From NCBI RefSeq assembly GCF_000389635.1, contig NC_021182.1, forward strand, positions 4,629,925 to 4,693,924: a stretch of 64,000 nucleotides of DNA. Reading direction: 5' to 3'. The notes under the pieces were generated by a model that worked only from the letters and a program-made list of their open reading frames with translations, was not told the DNA's origin and made no database searches. Positions within the stretch are counted from its first letter, which is position 1, and every line of letters starts with the position of its first letter. The position numbers and the translations under genes are program-made. Below are positions 37,095 through 46,461 of this stretch, in pieces. The stretch is from Clostridium pasteurianum BC1. Lineage in GTDB: Bacteria; Bacillota; Clostridia; Clostridiales; Clostridiaceae.

Positions 37095-37748
37095 ATGCTA
37101 AAAGACATTAAAGCTGCCATATTTGATATGGATGGTACCCTTATAGATTCCATGTGGGTTTGGGATTTAATTGATGTAACCTATTTGAAAAGGAGAAATC
37201 TGATAACGCCTCCAAACCTTAGATCCGATATAGAACATTTAAGTTTTCTAGAGGCTGCTCAATATTTTAAAAATAAATTTAATTTATTGGAATCTTTAGA
37301 AGAAATAATGAATGAATGGAATAATATAGCATACCATGAATATGCTCATAATGTGAAACTAAAGCCCTTTGTAAAAGAATATTTGCTTAAATTAAAATCA
37401 CTTGATATAAAATTAGGTTTAGCTACAAGTAACTGTACTCTACTTTTAGAGACAGTATTAAAGAAACATGGTATATATAATCTTTTTAATACCATAACTA
37501 CTACAGATGAAGTAAATAGAGGCAAAAACTTTCCAGATATATATCTATTAACTGCTCAAAAGCTTCAGGTACCACCTAAAAACTGCATTGTTTTTGAGGA
37601 TATATTGCCTGCTGTAATGGGTGCAAAAGCAGCTGGAATGAAGGTAATAGGAGTTCATGATTCCTACGCTGAGCCTCAAAAAAAGGATATTATAGAAAGA
37701 GCTGATAAATATATTCTTGGATATAAAGAATTAACAGAAGCAGTATAA
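37095..37748 (+). CDS. HAD-superfamily phosphatase/phosphoglucomutase-like
   Basis: 217 aa. HAD motif I FDMDGTLIDS with both aspartates, motif II LATSN, motif III Lys in the GKNFPDIYL region and motif IV FEDILPA. A helical cap between motifs I and II places it in subfamily IA (beta-phosphoglucomutase-like). Natural substrate unknown. GAGGTG lies before the ATG at 37095; the frame opens earlier but through terminator sequence. Confidence 0.88.
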   Translation: MLKDIKAAIFDMDGTLIDSMWVWDLIDVTYLKRRNLITPPNLRSDIEHLSFLEAAQYFKNKFNLLESLEEIMNEWNNIAYHEYAHNVKLKPFVKEYLLKLKSLDIKLGLATSNCTLLLETVLKKHGIYNLFNTITTTDEVNRGKNFPDIYLLTAQKLQVPPKNCIVFEDILPAVMGAKAAGMKVIGVHDSYAEPQKKDIIERADKYILGYKELTEAV

Positions 37749-37787
37749 AAAATCTGTGATTTCTTATGTAAGTAAAAATAATTTTTA

Positions 37788-37826
37788 AGACATTACCACT
37801 ATATGTGCTAATGTCTATTTTATTTA
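37788..37826 (+). terminator. Terminator of the HAD gene
   Basis: AGACATTA/TAATGTCT with a 13-base loop, followed by ATTTTATTT. Confidence 0.82.
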
Positions 37827-38034
37827 GCCCCAAATTAGCAAACAATCTTTATAGTTAAATATTAGTATTTTTATATCTATTTGTAAAGTTAAGAAATTAA
37901 ATCCTATGAATAGCTCTTAATTACTTGCCCAAGTTGAAATAATAGGAATATAAGTTATTTTAAATAATATTATAATATTAATGTATATGTAATTCTAAAA
38001 TTCCATATAATCAAGACCATAAGGAGAGAGTATT

Positions 38035-38469
38035 TTGTTAATTATAGTGTTTTTAATACTACTAGCTATCTCTGTATATTTTACTTCACATTTTGCCACA
38101 ATAACTTCAATGCAAAAAAAACAAATAATGCTTCTCGTAAGACAAAATGGCACTCTTAAAGATAAAGTTGGTAGCCAATCTTTAATACTTGACACCGTTG
38201 CTGTATATTATAGTGTTCCAAAATATAACTGTGGTGTTGTATCTAATTCCTGCAATCTTTATATTGCTCCAATAAAAAAATATGTTGTACTTTGCAAATT
38301 GAATTCTAATGAAGAACTTAAAATATTAGATTCTGCAAAAGTTGATAATGTCATATGGTATGAAGTAAAATTTAAATCTCAAAATAACCTTAATAATAAA
38401 GGCTGGATAGAAGCGAAAAATATAATGATTTTTGAAAATAGCCTTATTAAAAATACCAATAATAATTAA
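38035..38469 (+). CDS. Membrane-anchored SH3-like domain protein
   Basis: 144 aa. An N-terminal helix (residues 2-20) is followed by a short linker and a beta-rich domain (about 52-130) that looks like an SH3b repeat (NLYIAPIKKYVVLCKLNSNEELKIL, VIWYEVKF, GWIEAKNI). SH3b domains usually bind cell-wall peptides, so an extracytoplasmic wall-binding role is possible. Start is TTG with AAGGAG 8 bases ahead. A weak hairpin with GGGC/GCCC ends follows the stop. Confidence 0.65.
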   Translation: MLIIVFLILLAISVYFTSHFATITSMQKKQIMLLVRQNGTLKDKVGSQSLILDTVAVYYSVPKYNCGVVSNSCNLYIAPIKKYVVLCKLNSNEELKILDSAKVDNVIWYEVKFKSQNNLNNKGWIEAKNIMIFENSLIKNTNNN

Positions 38470-38659
38470 AGGGCATACTCAATCTTGAGAGGCCCTCTAA
38501 TTCTAAACTATTTTAGTTGTCCAATAATAACTGATAAGATGTTTTAACCCATATCATATTCTCCATGCTATACTATTACACCATTTTAGTTCTCCAACAA
38601 AGAATATATAGTATGTTCATTATTGGAATAACTCTACTCTTAAATCATTTTACAAAATA

Positions 38660-38764
38660 TCAATCTTTTTTATTTATCTTTTTACTATGTTTAGTTCCAG
38701 AATTATTTGCTTTCTTTTCCTTTTCTTGCTGGCTTCCAGAAGAAGAATCATGTTTTTCACTCAT
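38660..38764 (-). CDS. Small hydrophilic protein, 34 aa
   Basis: MSEKHDSSSGSQQEKEKKAN, then NSGTKHSKKINKKD. It consists almost only of Lys, Glu, Ser, Asn and Gln and is probably disordered. AGGAGG lies 10 bases before the ATG, the strongest sign that it is real. No family recognised and no clear promoter. It lies behind abcF on the same strand, after the abcF terminator. Confidence 0.5.
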   Translation of the reverse strand: MSEKHDSSSGSQQEKEKKANNSGTKHSKKINKKD

Positions 38765-38860
38765 AGTCTTTATTCCTCCTAAAATAAAAATTTAATCGTA
38801 ATATCATATTATTATTTTCTCCAATTTACGAATTATAATGCTATGAATTTAATAGCAAAA

Positions 38861-38891
38861 ATAAAAAGAGCCAGCTTTAATAAACTGACTG
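38861..38891 (-). terminator. Terminator of the ABC-F gene
   Basis: Minus strand AGTCAGTT/AGCTGGCT (8 bp with G-T pairs), 6-base loop, then CTTTTTATTTTT. It begins 15 bases behind the stop codon. Confidence 0.75.
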
Positions 38892-38905
38892 CTTTTCTAG
38901 ACCTA

Positions 38906-40462
38906 TTATACTATTTTAGTTGTCCACTCTTCACAATTCCATATGTCAGTAACTACATCTTGATAAAATTCAGGCTCATGACAAACCAATAGTATACTGC
39001 CCTTATAATCCTTTAAAGCCCTTTTTAATTCTTCTTTAGCTTCGACATCAAGATGATTGGTTGGCTCGTCCAATACCAATATATTTGTTTCTCTATTAAT
39101 AAGTTTGCAAAGTCTAACCTTAGCCTGTTCTCCACCACTTAAAACCGTAATCTTACTTTCTATATGCTTTGTAGTAAGTCCACATTTAGCCAATGCTGCT
39201 CTAACTTCATACTGAGTAAAGCTTTGAAATTCATTCCATACTTCTTCTATGCAGGTATTATAATTAGCCTTTTTTATCTCTTGTTCAAAATACCCTATCT
39301 GCTGATAATCTCCTAATGTAACAGATCCTGAAATTGCAGGAATTTCTCCTAATAGACTTTTTAGTAATGTAGTTTTTCCTAATCCATTTGCTCCTACCAA
39401 TGCAATTTTCTGTCCTCTTTCCATCTTTAAATTAAGGGCTTTTGATAATGGTGTATCGTAACCTATTTTTAAATTATCCGTCTCAAAAATGAGCTTTCCA
39501 GCTGTTTTACCAGCCTTAAAATTAAACTCTGGTTTTGGTTTTTCCTGAGTTAATTCTATCATTTCCATTTTGTCTAATTTTTTCTGTCTTGCCTTTGCCA
39601 TACCTGTAGTTGCAACTCTAGCTTTATTTCTTGCAACAAAATCCTTTAATTTGGCTACTTCAGCTTGTTGTCTCTCATAGGCTGCCTCTAACTGTTTCTT
39701 ATTAGCCTCATATACTCTCATGAAATCATCATAATTTCCTGCATATCTATTTAATTTTCTATTTTCCACATGATATATGAGATTAATTACACTATTCAAG
39801 AATGGAATATCATGAGAAATTAATATAAATGCATTCTCGTAAGCTTCTAAATATCTCCTTAACCATTCTACATGCTTCTCATCAAGGTAATTTGTAGGCT
39901 CATCTAAAAGCAGTATATCTGGATTCTCCAGTAGTAATTTTGCCAACAGTACCTTAGTTCTCTGTCCTCCACTTAAATCTGTTACATCTCTATCTAATCC
40001 TACATCTGTAAGTCCTAACCCCTTTGCTACTTCCTCTACCTTTGCATCTATCATATAAAATCCATTATTGTCCAGCACATCCTGTATAGTTCCCATTTTC
40101 TCAAGCAGCTTTTCCAAGGTATCTTCATCTGCTTCAGCCATTTTTTCTGTTACATTCATAAGCTCAGCTTCAAGATCAAATAGATATTTAAAAGCCCCTT
40201 TTAATATGTCTTTTATACTCTGTCCTTTCTGAAGCTGTGCGTGCTGATCCATATATCCTACTCTAACATTATTAGACCACTCTACTTTTCCTTCATCAGG
40301 CATAAGTTTTCCAGTTATTATGTTCATAAAAGTAGATTTACCTTCCCCATTAGCTCCTATAAGTCCTATATGTTCTCCCTTTAACAATCTAAAAGAGACA
40401 TCTTCAAATATTGCTCTATCTCCAAAACCATGATTTATATTTTTTACTGTAAGAATACTCAT
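38906..40462 (-). CDS. ABC-F-family ATPase
   Basis: 518 aa, two nucleotide-binding domains without membrane helices. Walker A GANGEGKST and GANGLGKTT, signatures LSGGQRTK and LSGGEQAK, Walker B LLLDEPTNYLD and LVLDEPTNHLD, and the interdomain linker rich in charged residues (about 235-300). ABC-F proteins act at the ribosomal E site to relieve stalling or give antibiotic resistance. This branch (YkpA/YbiT-like) is usually housekeeping. The ATG at 40462 has GGAGG upstream; the TTG at 40474 is part of that site. Confidence 0.92.
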   Translation of the reverse strand: MSILTVKNINHGFGDRAIFEDVSFRLLKGEHIGLIGANGEGKSTFMNIITGKLMPDEGKVEWSNNVRVGYMDQHAQLQKGQSIKDILKGAFKYLFDLEAELMNVTEKMAEADEDTLEKLLEKMGTIQDVLDNNGFYMIDAKVEEVAKGLGLTDVGLDRDVTDLSGGQRTKVLLAKLLLENPDILLLDEPTNYLDEKHVEWLRRYLEAYENAFILISHDIPFLNSVINLIYHVENRKLNRYAGNYDDFMRVYEANKKQLEAAYERQQAEVAKLKDFVARNKARVATTGMAKARQKKLDKMEMIELTQEKPKPEFNFKAGKTAGKLIFETDNLKIGYDTPLSKALNLKMERGQKIALVGANGLGKTTLLKSLLGEIPAISGSVTLGDYQQIGYFEQEIKKANYNTCIEEVWNEFQSFTQYEVRAALAKCGLTTKHIESKITVLSGGEQAKVRLCKLINRETNILVLDEPTNHLDVEAKEELKRALKDYKGSILLVCHEPEFYQDVVTDIWNCEEWTTKIV

Positions 40463-40617
40463 ATTTTCCTCCAAAATTTATAATAAAGCATCTAATATAA
40501 AAATCAATGCATTAAATTTTATTTTTCCTAAATTACTCTTCCACAATAAATAGTTTAAATTAGCTTAATAGCTATGTCAAAAGAAATTTTTATCCATAAC
40601 ATCAAAATTTTTAAGCA

Positions 40618-41328
40618 TCATTTTCTTGTAATTATTCCATCTCTACACTCTGGTACCGAATCTATTATATCTTTCTGACAGCAATATTCTAAATCTTCAT
40701 GGAGACCAAGCTCTTCAATCTTTTTATAATGATTTGCATATTTTATGAAGCTCTTTATATCCTTGTTATTTTCATATATATATAAAGCTGTAGTAGCAAT
40801 ATCCGATAAATTCACTTCACATTCTCTTTTTAATATACTTATAATATATCCGCTGCATAGAAAATCATCAATAGAAAATTCACCGTTTGTTCCTGAATTT
40901 ACAATAACTACATCATCACCAAGTTCAATGAGTTTTTTCGTAACAGCTCTAGCATTTATCATAGCTCCAATAATTATATTTTTTGCCTTGCTGCTGGCCT
41001 TTATAGCTCTAGTACCATTAGTAGTAGTCATAACAAGAGTCTTCCCCTTAACTTTCTCTTTGTTATATTCTAATGGAGAATTTGAGAAATCAAAGCCTTG
41101 TATCTTTAAAGCATCTCTTTCTCCTCCAAGCATATATGTTTTTCTGTCCTTTTCTGCTATTTTTACCGCCTCATCTACCGTTAGGACAGGAATAACCTTT
41201 TTACAACCATTATCAATAGCAGTTACAATGACAGAGGTAGCTCTTAAAATATCTATAACCACCACTGATTTGTTAAATATTTTCTTTTCCTTAATATCAT
41301 CTGCAGATATTATTATATCAACCTTCAT
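40618..41328 (-). CDS. comB: ComB-family phosphatase (2-phosphosulfolactate phosphatase-like)
   Basis: 236 aa. Begins [12 protein letters not shown], then [48 protein letters not shown] and [17 protein letters not shown], the ComB fold. In methanogens ComB makes sulfolactate for coenzyme M. In clostridia the substrate is not known, and no other coenzyme M gene is in the window. AAGGAGG before the ATG. Monocistronic. Confidence 0.88.
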   Translation of the reverse strand: MKVDIIISADDIKEKKIFNKSVVVIDILRATSVIVTAIDNGCKKVIPVLTVDEAVKIAEKDRKTYMLGGERDALKIQGFDFSNSPLEYNKEKVKGKTLVMTTTNGTRAIKASSKAKNIIIGAMINARAVTKKLIELGDDVVIVNSGTNGEFSIDDFLCSGYIISILKRECEVNLSDIATTALYIYENNKDIKSFIKYANHYKKIEELGLHEDLEYCCQKDIIDSVPECRDGIITRK

Positions 41329-41603
41329 TTTTTCCTCCTTGTATAATTTGGTCTTATATGTAAATTATAATCCATACTATGATTAAACTACAAAAATCTG
41401 TAAGTTAATTCCTATTGTACTATTTATAGTGTTTTTAATGTGAAATCTTTACATTGTATAGCATATATCTTTTATTAAATATACTTTTTGCAAGATAAGC
41501 ATACTATAATTTTACTATAGTATCGAAAGGAAAGGCCATTCTAAAATTGAAAATTCATAGAACATTTCCATAAACATATTAATAGTAATATTTAAAATAA
41601 TAA

Positions 41604-41654
41604 AACACTATGAAAATCAATTAATTATATGAATTTCATAGTGTTTTTTGTGAT
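41604..41654. terminator. Terminator downstream of the regulator gene
   Basis: AAAACACTATGAAA/TTTCATAGTGTTTT with a long loop. A- and T-runs on both sides allow either direction; the right-hand gene (pucR/cdaR-like) is the likely user. Confidence 0.7.
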
Positions 41655-41720
41655 TATAAAAGTTTAGTTGTAGATTTTATGAACAAAATAACTTTTCCCA
41701 CAGTGGCTTCTTTTTATTTG

Positions 41721-42665
41721 TTATTTACTTTCTCTCCATACTAGAAAAGCTATTACAAAAACAGTAGCATCTTTAAAATTTTTTATGTCAAAACCTGTTA
41801 CTTTTTCAATTTTGCTTAATCTGTAAATGAGAGTGTTTCTATGAACATATAATTTTCTAGCGGCATCTGTTATATTCAATCCACAATTAAAAAATTCCTC
41901 TATAGTATTTATAATTTCATAGTCAAATTCATCAAATTTTTTCTTGAAATTATTTAAAATATTATTCTTAAGATTGGAATCTAAATTATAAACTATTTTT
42001 TCAAAGAGTAATTTATTATAGTCCAATATATCTTCTTTTAAAGAATATATATTACCAAATAACATAGCTTGCTTACTTTCACTGTAAGTCTCTATTATTT
42101 CATATTTATTATAGGCAATAGTACCAAAGCTTATCTTACACTTTAAAAATAAGTTTGAATTTATAGCTTCCTTTACAGATTTAGCATGCTCATTAACCTC
42201 TGAAAAATCTCCTATTAATATAATTTTATTTTCATTTATTGTACTAATTACATTCTGCTCTTTATAAATCTGTTTAATCAAGTTAAATGCTTCCTGTATA
42301 TTTTTATCTACACTTATTAGGAGCAAAAAACAACCCTCTGATAAAAATGGAATACTGCTAGATACCCTATCATTAGACACATTTCTCTCCTCTAATATAT
42401 CTATAAGTATCTGTTCTTCCGTCAAATATAATTCCTTATATTTATTTTCAATAGTATATTTTAACAATTTAGAACAAACTTGAAATTTATTTTCCAGATT
42501 AATTCTTGCTCTATTTTTGCATATATATATGGGAACAGATATCATATTAGAATTTTCTACAAAAGCATTGCTTTCAAAGATGACATTACCATCTTCATAG
42601 GTGATATTAAAATCTATTTTAGTATCACTACTTAACTCTTGTAGAAAATTCTTAAATTGTTCCAT
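41721..42665 (-). CDS. PucR/CdaR-family transcriptional regulator
   Basis: 314 aa. An N-terminal sensory region of unclear fold, a GGDEF-like central part, and the C-terminal PucR helix-turn-helix (NCGLNITDAARKLYVHRNTL, then YRLSKIEKVTGFDI). This family controls sugar-diacid, glycerate or purine use. It lies 12 bases behind the MsmX-type ATPase gene in one operon, suggesting control of carbohydrate uptake. GGGGG before the ATG. Confidence 0.85.
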   Translation of the reverse strand: MEQFKNFLQELSSDTKIDFNITYEDGNVIFESNAFVENSNMISVPIYICKNRARINLENKFQVCSKLLKYTIENKYKELYLTEEQILIDILEERNVSNDRVSSSIPFLSEGCFLLLISVDKNIQEAFNLIKQIYKEQNVISTINENKIILIGDFSEVNEHAKSVKEAINSNLFLKCKISFGTIAYNKYEIIETYSESKQAMLFGNIYSLKEDILDYNKLLFEKIVYNLDSNLKNNILNNFKKKFDEFDYEIINTIEEFFNCGLNITDAARKLYVHRNTLIYRLSKIEKVTGFDIKNFKDATVFVIAFLVWRESK

Positions 42666-42677
42666 AAATTGCGCCCC

Positions 42678-43787
42678 CTAAATTACAGTTTGCTCTGTTT
42701 CCTTATCAAAAACATGTATTTTATCATTGTTAAAAGCTATTCTTATAGTATCTCCAATTCTTGACTTCGTACTACCATCTACTTTTGCAGTAAAATTAGC
42801 TTTGCCTTTAGTTAAATATAGGTAAGTTTCAGCTCCCATAAGTTCTGTTACTGTAACTTTAGCTTCAATAACAGAATTATTATGCTTCTCAATAAATTCT
42901 TCGTTATCATCTATGTTTTCTGGCCTTATTCCCATAACCACATCTTTTCCTATATAGCCTTTTTCTTTAAGAATCTTACTATGTTCTTCATTTAATGGAA
43001 TTGTATCCTCTTCAAATTTTAAAGTTATTTTACCATTATTATCTAATACTTTTACATCAATAAAATTCATCTGAGGACTTCCTATAAATCCAGCTACAAA
43101 AATATTTACAGGATGATTATATAAATGCTGAGGTGTATCTACCTGCTGAATTATACCATCCTTCATAACTACTATTCTAGTTCCCAAAGTCATAGCTTCA
43201 GTTTGGTCATGGGTAACATATATAAATGTAGTTTCAAGTCTCTTATGAAGCTTTGCTATTTCTGTTCTCATTTGAACTCTAAGCTTTGCATCAAGATTTG
43301 ATAGAGGTTCATCCATAAGAAATACCTTTGGTTCTCTTACTATAGCTCTACCCATAGCTACTCTTTGTCTTTGTCCACCTGATAAAGCTTTTGGCTTTCT
43401 ATCTAATAAATGTTCAATATCAAGCACTTTAGCCGCATCCCTAACCTTAGTATCTATAACATCTTTAGGTATTTTTCTAAGTTTTAAACCAAATGCCATA
43501 TTATCATAAACAGTCATATGTGGATACAATGCATAGTTTTGGAATACCATTGCTATATCTCTATCCTTTGGAGAAACATCATTTTTCAAATCTCCACCTA
43601 TATACAACTCACCTTTAGAAATTTCCTCAAGCCCAGCTATCATTCTTAGCGTAGTTGATTTTCCGCAGCCTGAAGGCCCTACAAATACAATAAATTCCTT
43701 ATCCTCTATTTCCAGATTAAAATCCTTTACAGCTGTAACGTTACCTGAATAAATTTTATATATATGTTTTAATGATAAATCAGCCAT
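42678..43787 (-). CDS. msmX: Carbohydrate ABC transporter ATPase, MsmX/UgpC type
   Basis: 369 aa. Walker [10 protein letters not shown], signature [17 protein letters not shown], Walker [14 protein letters not shown]-loop VTHDQTEAM, and a C-terminal TOBE/OB regulatory domain (about 240-369). MsmX-type ATPases energise several separate sugar importers, and no permease or binding protein lies here, which fits that shared role. GGGGGG site before the ATG. Confidence 0.92.
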   Translation of the reverse strand: MADLSLKHIYKIYSGNVTAVKDFNLEIEDKEFIVFVGPSGCGKSTTLRMIAGLEEISKGELYIGGDLKNDVSPKDRDIAMVFQNYALYPHMTVYDNMAFGLKLRKIPKDVIDTKVRDAAKVLDIEHLLDRKPKALSGGQRQRVAMGRAIVREPKVFLMDEPLSNLDAKLRVQMRTEIAKLHKRLETTFIYVTHDQTEAMTLGTRIVVMKDGIIQQVDTPQHLYNHPVNIFVAGFIGSPQMNFIDVKVLDNNGKITLKFEEDTIPLNEEHSKILKEKGYIGKDVVMGIRPENIDDNEEFIEKHNNSVIEAKVTVTELMGAETYLYLTKGKANFTAKVDGSTKSRIGDTIRIAFNNDKIHVFDKETEQTVI

Positions 43788-43874
43788 TTAAAATCCCCCC
43801 AAATCATTTTATATTTATATTCTAAACCATTACAATACCTTTATCCATTCTCAAAAATAACAAAAGTATTGCAT

Positions 43875-44846
43875 TTAATTTGTATGAAAATACAAACCTT
43901 GATAAAGCTCCTCAGATTTTAGCTTGGCATTAATGGCATTTAAAACTTCCCATTTTTTTATACTCCATTGTGGTTCTATTAAAAGATTTCTAGGAGCATC
44001 TCCAGTGAGTCTGTGTATAACAATATCTTCTCTTAGCATAGTAATGGCTTTGCATACGATATTAACATATTCTTCCTTACTCATAAAATTCAATTTATTA
44101 GCCTCATATAATTTCACTAAAGGCGTATGCTTCATTAAATGTAATAGGTGCATCTTAATGCCTTGAATATCTTTATTAGATATATATTTTATGGTATTTA
44201 ACATATCTCCTTCATTTTCTCCTGGAAGTCCAAATATTGTATGTACAACTACATTTATATTTCTTCTTCTGAGTTTTTCAAGTGCTGTTTCAAAGGTATT
44301 TAAATTATATCCTCTATTAATTATTTTAGCTGTATTATTATTTGCCGTTTGTAATCCAAGCTCTATCCAAAGATAAGTTCTACTATTATATTCATGAAGT
44401 AACTTTAAAACCTCATCTTCCAGACAATCCGGTCTTGTGGCAATAGCCAATCCAACTACCCCTTCCTGTCTTAAAGCCTCATCATATTTATTTCTTAAGG
44501 CATTAATATCCCCATAGGTATTAGTGTAGGCTTGAAAATAAGCTATATATTTTCCGCTTTTCCACTTTTTATTCATCATATTCTTTATATCCTCAAACTG
44601 TTTATCTATGGAAAATTTTCTATCACCTGCAAAATCTCCAGAACCTCTTTCACTACAAAAAATACATCCAATGTCACTTATAGTTCCATCTCTATTAGGG
44701 CATGAAAAACCAGCATCAAGGGATATTTTAAAGACTTTTTCTCCAAATTTTTTTTTCAAAAAACTATTTAAACTATAATACCGTTTATCATCCCATTTTA
44801 AACCTGTATCTAAATTAAACTCCCTTTCTATGGTAATATACCTCAT
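43875..44846 (-). CDS. Radical SAM protein, TIGR01212/YtqA family
   Basis: 323 aa. The cluster motif is CPNRDGTISDIGCIFC, a long CxxxxxxxxxxxxCxxC spacing typical of this family rather than CxxxCxxC. Then GGINALRNKYDEALR-like and GLPGENEGDML segments. The family is related to Elp3/HemN-like folds but its substrate is not established. AGAAG stands before the ATG. Confidence 0.88.
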   Translation of the reverse strand: MRYITIEREFNLDTGLKWDDKRYYSLNSFLKKKFGEKVFKISLDAGFSCPNRDGTISDIGCIFCSERGSGDFAGDRKFSIDKQFEDIKNMMNKKWKSGKYIAYFQAYTNTYGDINALRNKYDEALRQEGVVGLAIATRPDCLEDEVLKLLHEYNSRTYLWIELGLQTANNNTAKIINRGYNLNTFETALEKLRRRNINVVVHTIFGLPGENEGDMLNTIKYISNKDIQGIKMHLLHLMKHTPLVKLYEANKLNFMSKEEYVNIVCKAITMLREDIVIHRLTGDAPRNLLIEPQWSIKKWEVLNAINAKLKSEELYQGLYFHTN

Positions 44847-44860
44847 TTCTTCTCATACTA

Positions 44861-44893
44861 TATTTTTAACTGGCAAAACCCAGGTTAAATCTT
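44861..44893 (-). terminator. Terminator of the lipoprotein gene
   Basis: TTTAAC-C-TGG/CCA-GTTAAA with GTTTTG loop, ending TTAAAAATA on the minus strand. Confidence 0.65.
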
Positions 44894-44912
44894 TTAAATC
44901 TTATTATATCAT

Positions 44913-46130
44913 TTACTTCTTTAATTTACTTATTTCATTTTCATTTATTCTCTTTGGTTTATATTTTTTCATATCTATTTGCCAGGTTCCTATTATATTT
45001 TTTATACTATTATCATCTGTTTTCCCATCTCTTGGCACAACATTGTAGATAAGTCCATCTTCTACAAAATTTATAATTCTTACATCTACTTTATCCATAG
45101 GATAATTGTTTTCAAATTTAAATGATATAATTTTGCCATTCTTATTTAAATATATTCTTATGGAATTTCCCAAATTAGCTTTAGAATATTGAATAGCCAA
45201 GTATCTTTCATCCTGAGAGAACACCATATTATTTATAACCGCTCCAGGAATTATATCAATTGGCACAATATCTTTACTAATTGGTGTTTCTGGCTTCATC
45301 TCACTTTCACCACCGCCTGCAGCACCACCTGCAGCACCACCTGCAGCACCGCCTCCACTAGAACTTGGAGCTCCACCACCACTTCCATCAGCTCCTCCCT
45401 GCGTTGCCATGGATTCATCAAAATGGACAATTTCTATAAAAGGATTATCACCTTTCGTAGTTATTGCTTCCATTGTTCCCCCATAAGCAAAAGCGGTAAC
45501 TCCAAATTGCCCAAGTGTCACAGGTATTTTAGTAATTCTCGCTTTATCATCCTGAGTATAGTAATATTTAGGAATTCCCTGAAAATTTGTCACAAGGTTT
45601 GTTTTTACATTATTCCTCAATCTGACTCTTATTTGTCTTCCATTCAATGCGGTCTGATTATTATTACTTCCATTCAACATATTTTGATTATTATTTGCAT
45701 AAGTCTCAAAGCTTTCATTCTGATTTTCAATATCTATACTCTTAATTTTATAATCGTTCTTTTCTTTTATCACCTTAAAATCTTGAATTTCTAAAGATGC
45801 ATAGGGTATTTTAGTATTAATTTTTGTTACTCTTACATTTATATCTGCCATACTTTGAGCCTGATTAACTTCATCAAACCTATAGCCGTTTATAATAACG
45901 TCTTGCTGCGGCTTTTCACTGTTATCTTTTTTAAAATCACTGCTATAAAACTTAGCCATTTCATTGACATCATTCTTCATATTTGCTACCATATATTGGT
46001 TTACTGCTTGAAAAGCTTTTTCTATATCAAATTCTTTTAGTTCACTACTTTGTTTTACATGACTTATATTACATCCAAAAGTACCTATAAATATACAAAA
46101 ACATATTATACCTAAAAATATTTTTTTCAT
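44913..46130 (-). CDS. Lipoprotein of unknown function with Gly/Ala-rich linker
   Basis: 405 aa. Signal peptide with lipobox (IGTFGC, Cys 20). Residues about 30-150 resemble an NTF2/DUF4878-like fold. A low-complexity linker of Gly, Ala and Ser (about 245-275), and a C-terminal beta-rich region (about 285-400) including DERYLAIQYSKANLGNSI that looks like a six-bladed-propeller or TolB-like blade. No function assigned. GAGGTAA before the ATG. Confidence 0.7.
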   Translation of the reverse strand: MKKIFLGIICFCIFIGTFGCNISHVKQSSELKEFDIEKAFQAVNQYMVANMKNDVNEMAKFYSSDFKKDNSEKPQQDVIINGYRFDEVNQAQSMADINVRVTKINTKIPYASLEIQDFKVIKEKNDYKIKSIDIENQNESFETYANNNQNMLNGSNNNQTALNGRQIRVRLRNNVKTNLVTNFQGIPKYYYTQDDKARITKIPVTLGQFGVTAFAYGGTMEAITTKGDNPFIEIVHFDESMATQGGADGSGGGAPSSSGGGAAGGAAGGAAGGGESEMKPETPISKDIVPIDIIPGAVINNMVFSQDERYLAIQYSKANLGNSIRIYLNKNGKIISFKFENNYPMDKVDVRIINFVEDGLIYNVVPRDGKTDDNSIKNIIGTWQIDMKKYKPKRINENEISKLKK

Positions 46131-46461
46131 AAAATTACCTCACTTTATAAAGAATTTTTATAATAGTTTTCCACAAAATTTAAAATTTCATTTATAAAGT
46201 TTTAATTATTTTTAAATTAAAATGCTATATTAATTTATCATATATTTATTATGCCTATCATATTAATCTATATATGACATAATAAAGAAATAATAATCAG
46301 TTAGCAGATCATCTCTCTTTACATAACATCATATCTTCACGATTATTTTATCTTAAAAATCTATGTAGTTTTATGATGCTATAGATCATTATTTTTATCT
46401 GCGCCTATTATTTCATATGTCATAATATTTTAACCATAGTATTTAACCCTGGAGGTATCCT
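46131..46461. other. Intergenic region between lipoprotein and YkvI-like gene
   Basis: About 330 AT-rich bases, divergent promoter region. The 16-mer TATGTAGTTTTATGAT (46363) recurs within the YkvI-like gene (46622). Nothing else recognised. Confidence 0.4.

Noticed and set aside
38565-38795. 76-codon plus-strand frame
   Set aside because: Antisense of the 34-codon ORF, hydrophobic by composition only, no ribosome binding site.
40745-41386. 213-codon plus-strand frame
   Set aside because: Antisense of comB; its length follows from the codon pattern of comB.
45189-45794. 201-codon plus-strand frame
   Set aside because: Antisense of the lipoprotein gene; low-complexity Ser/Thr/Cys peptide from the Gly/Ala repeat, no ribosome binding site.
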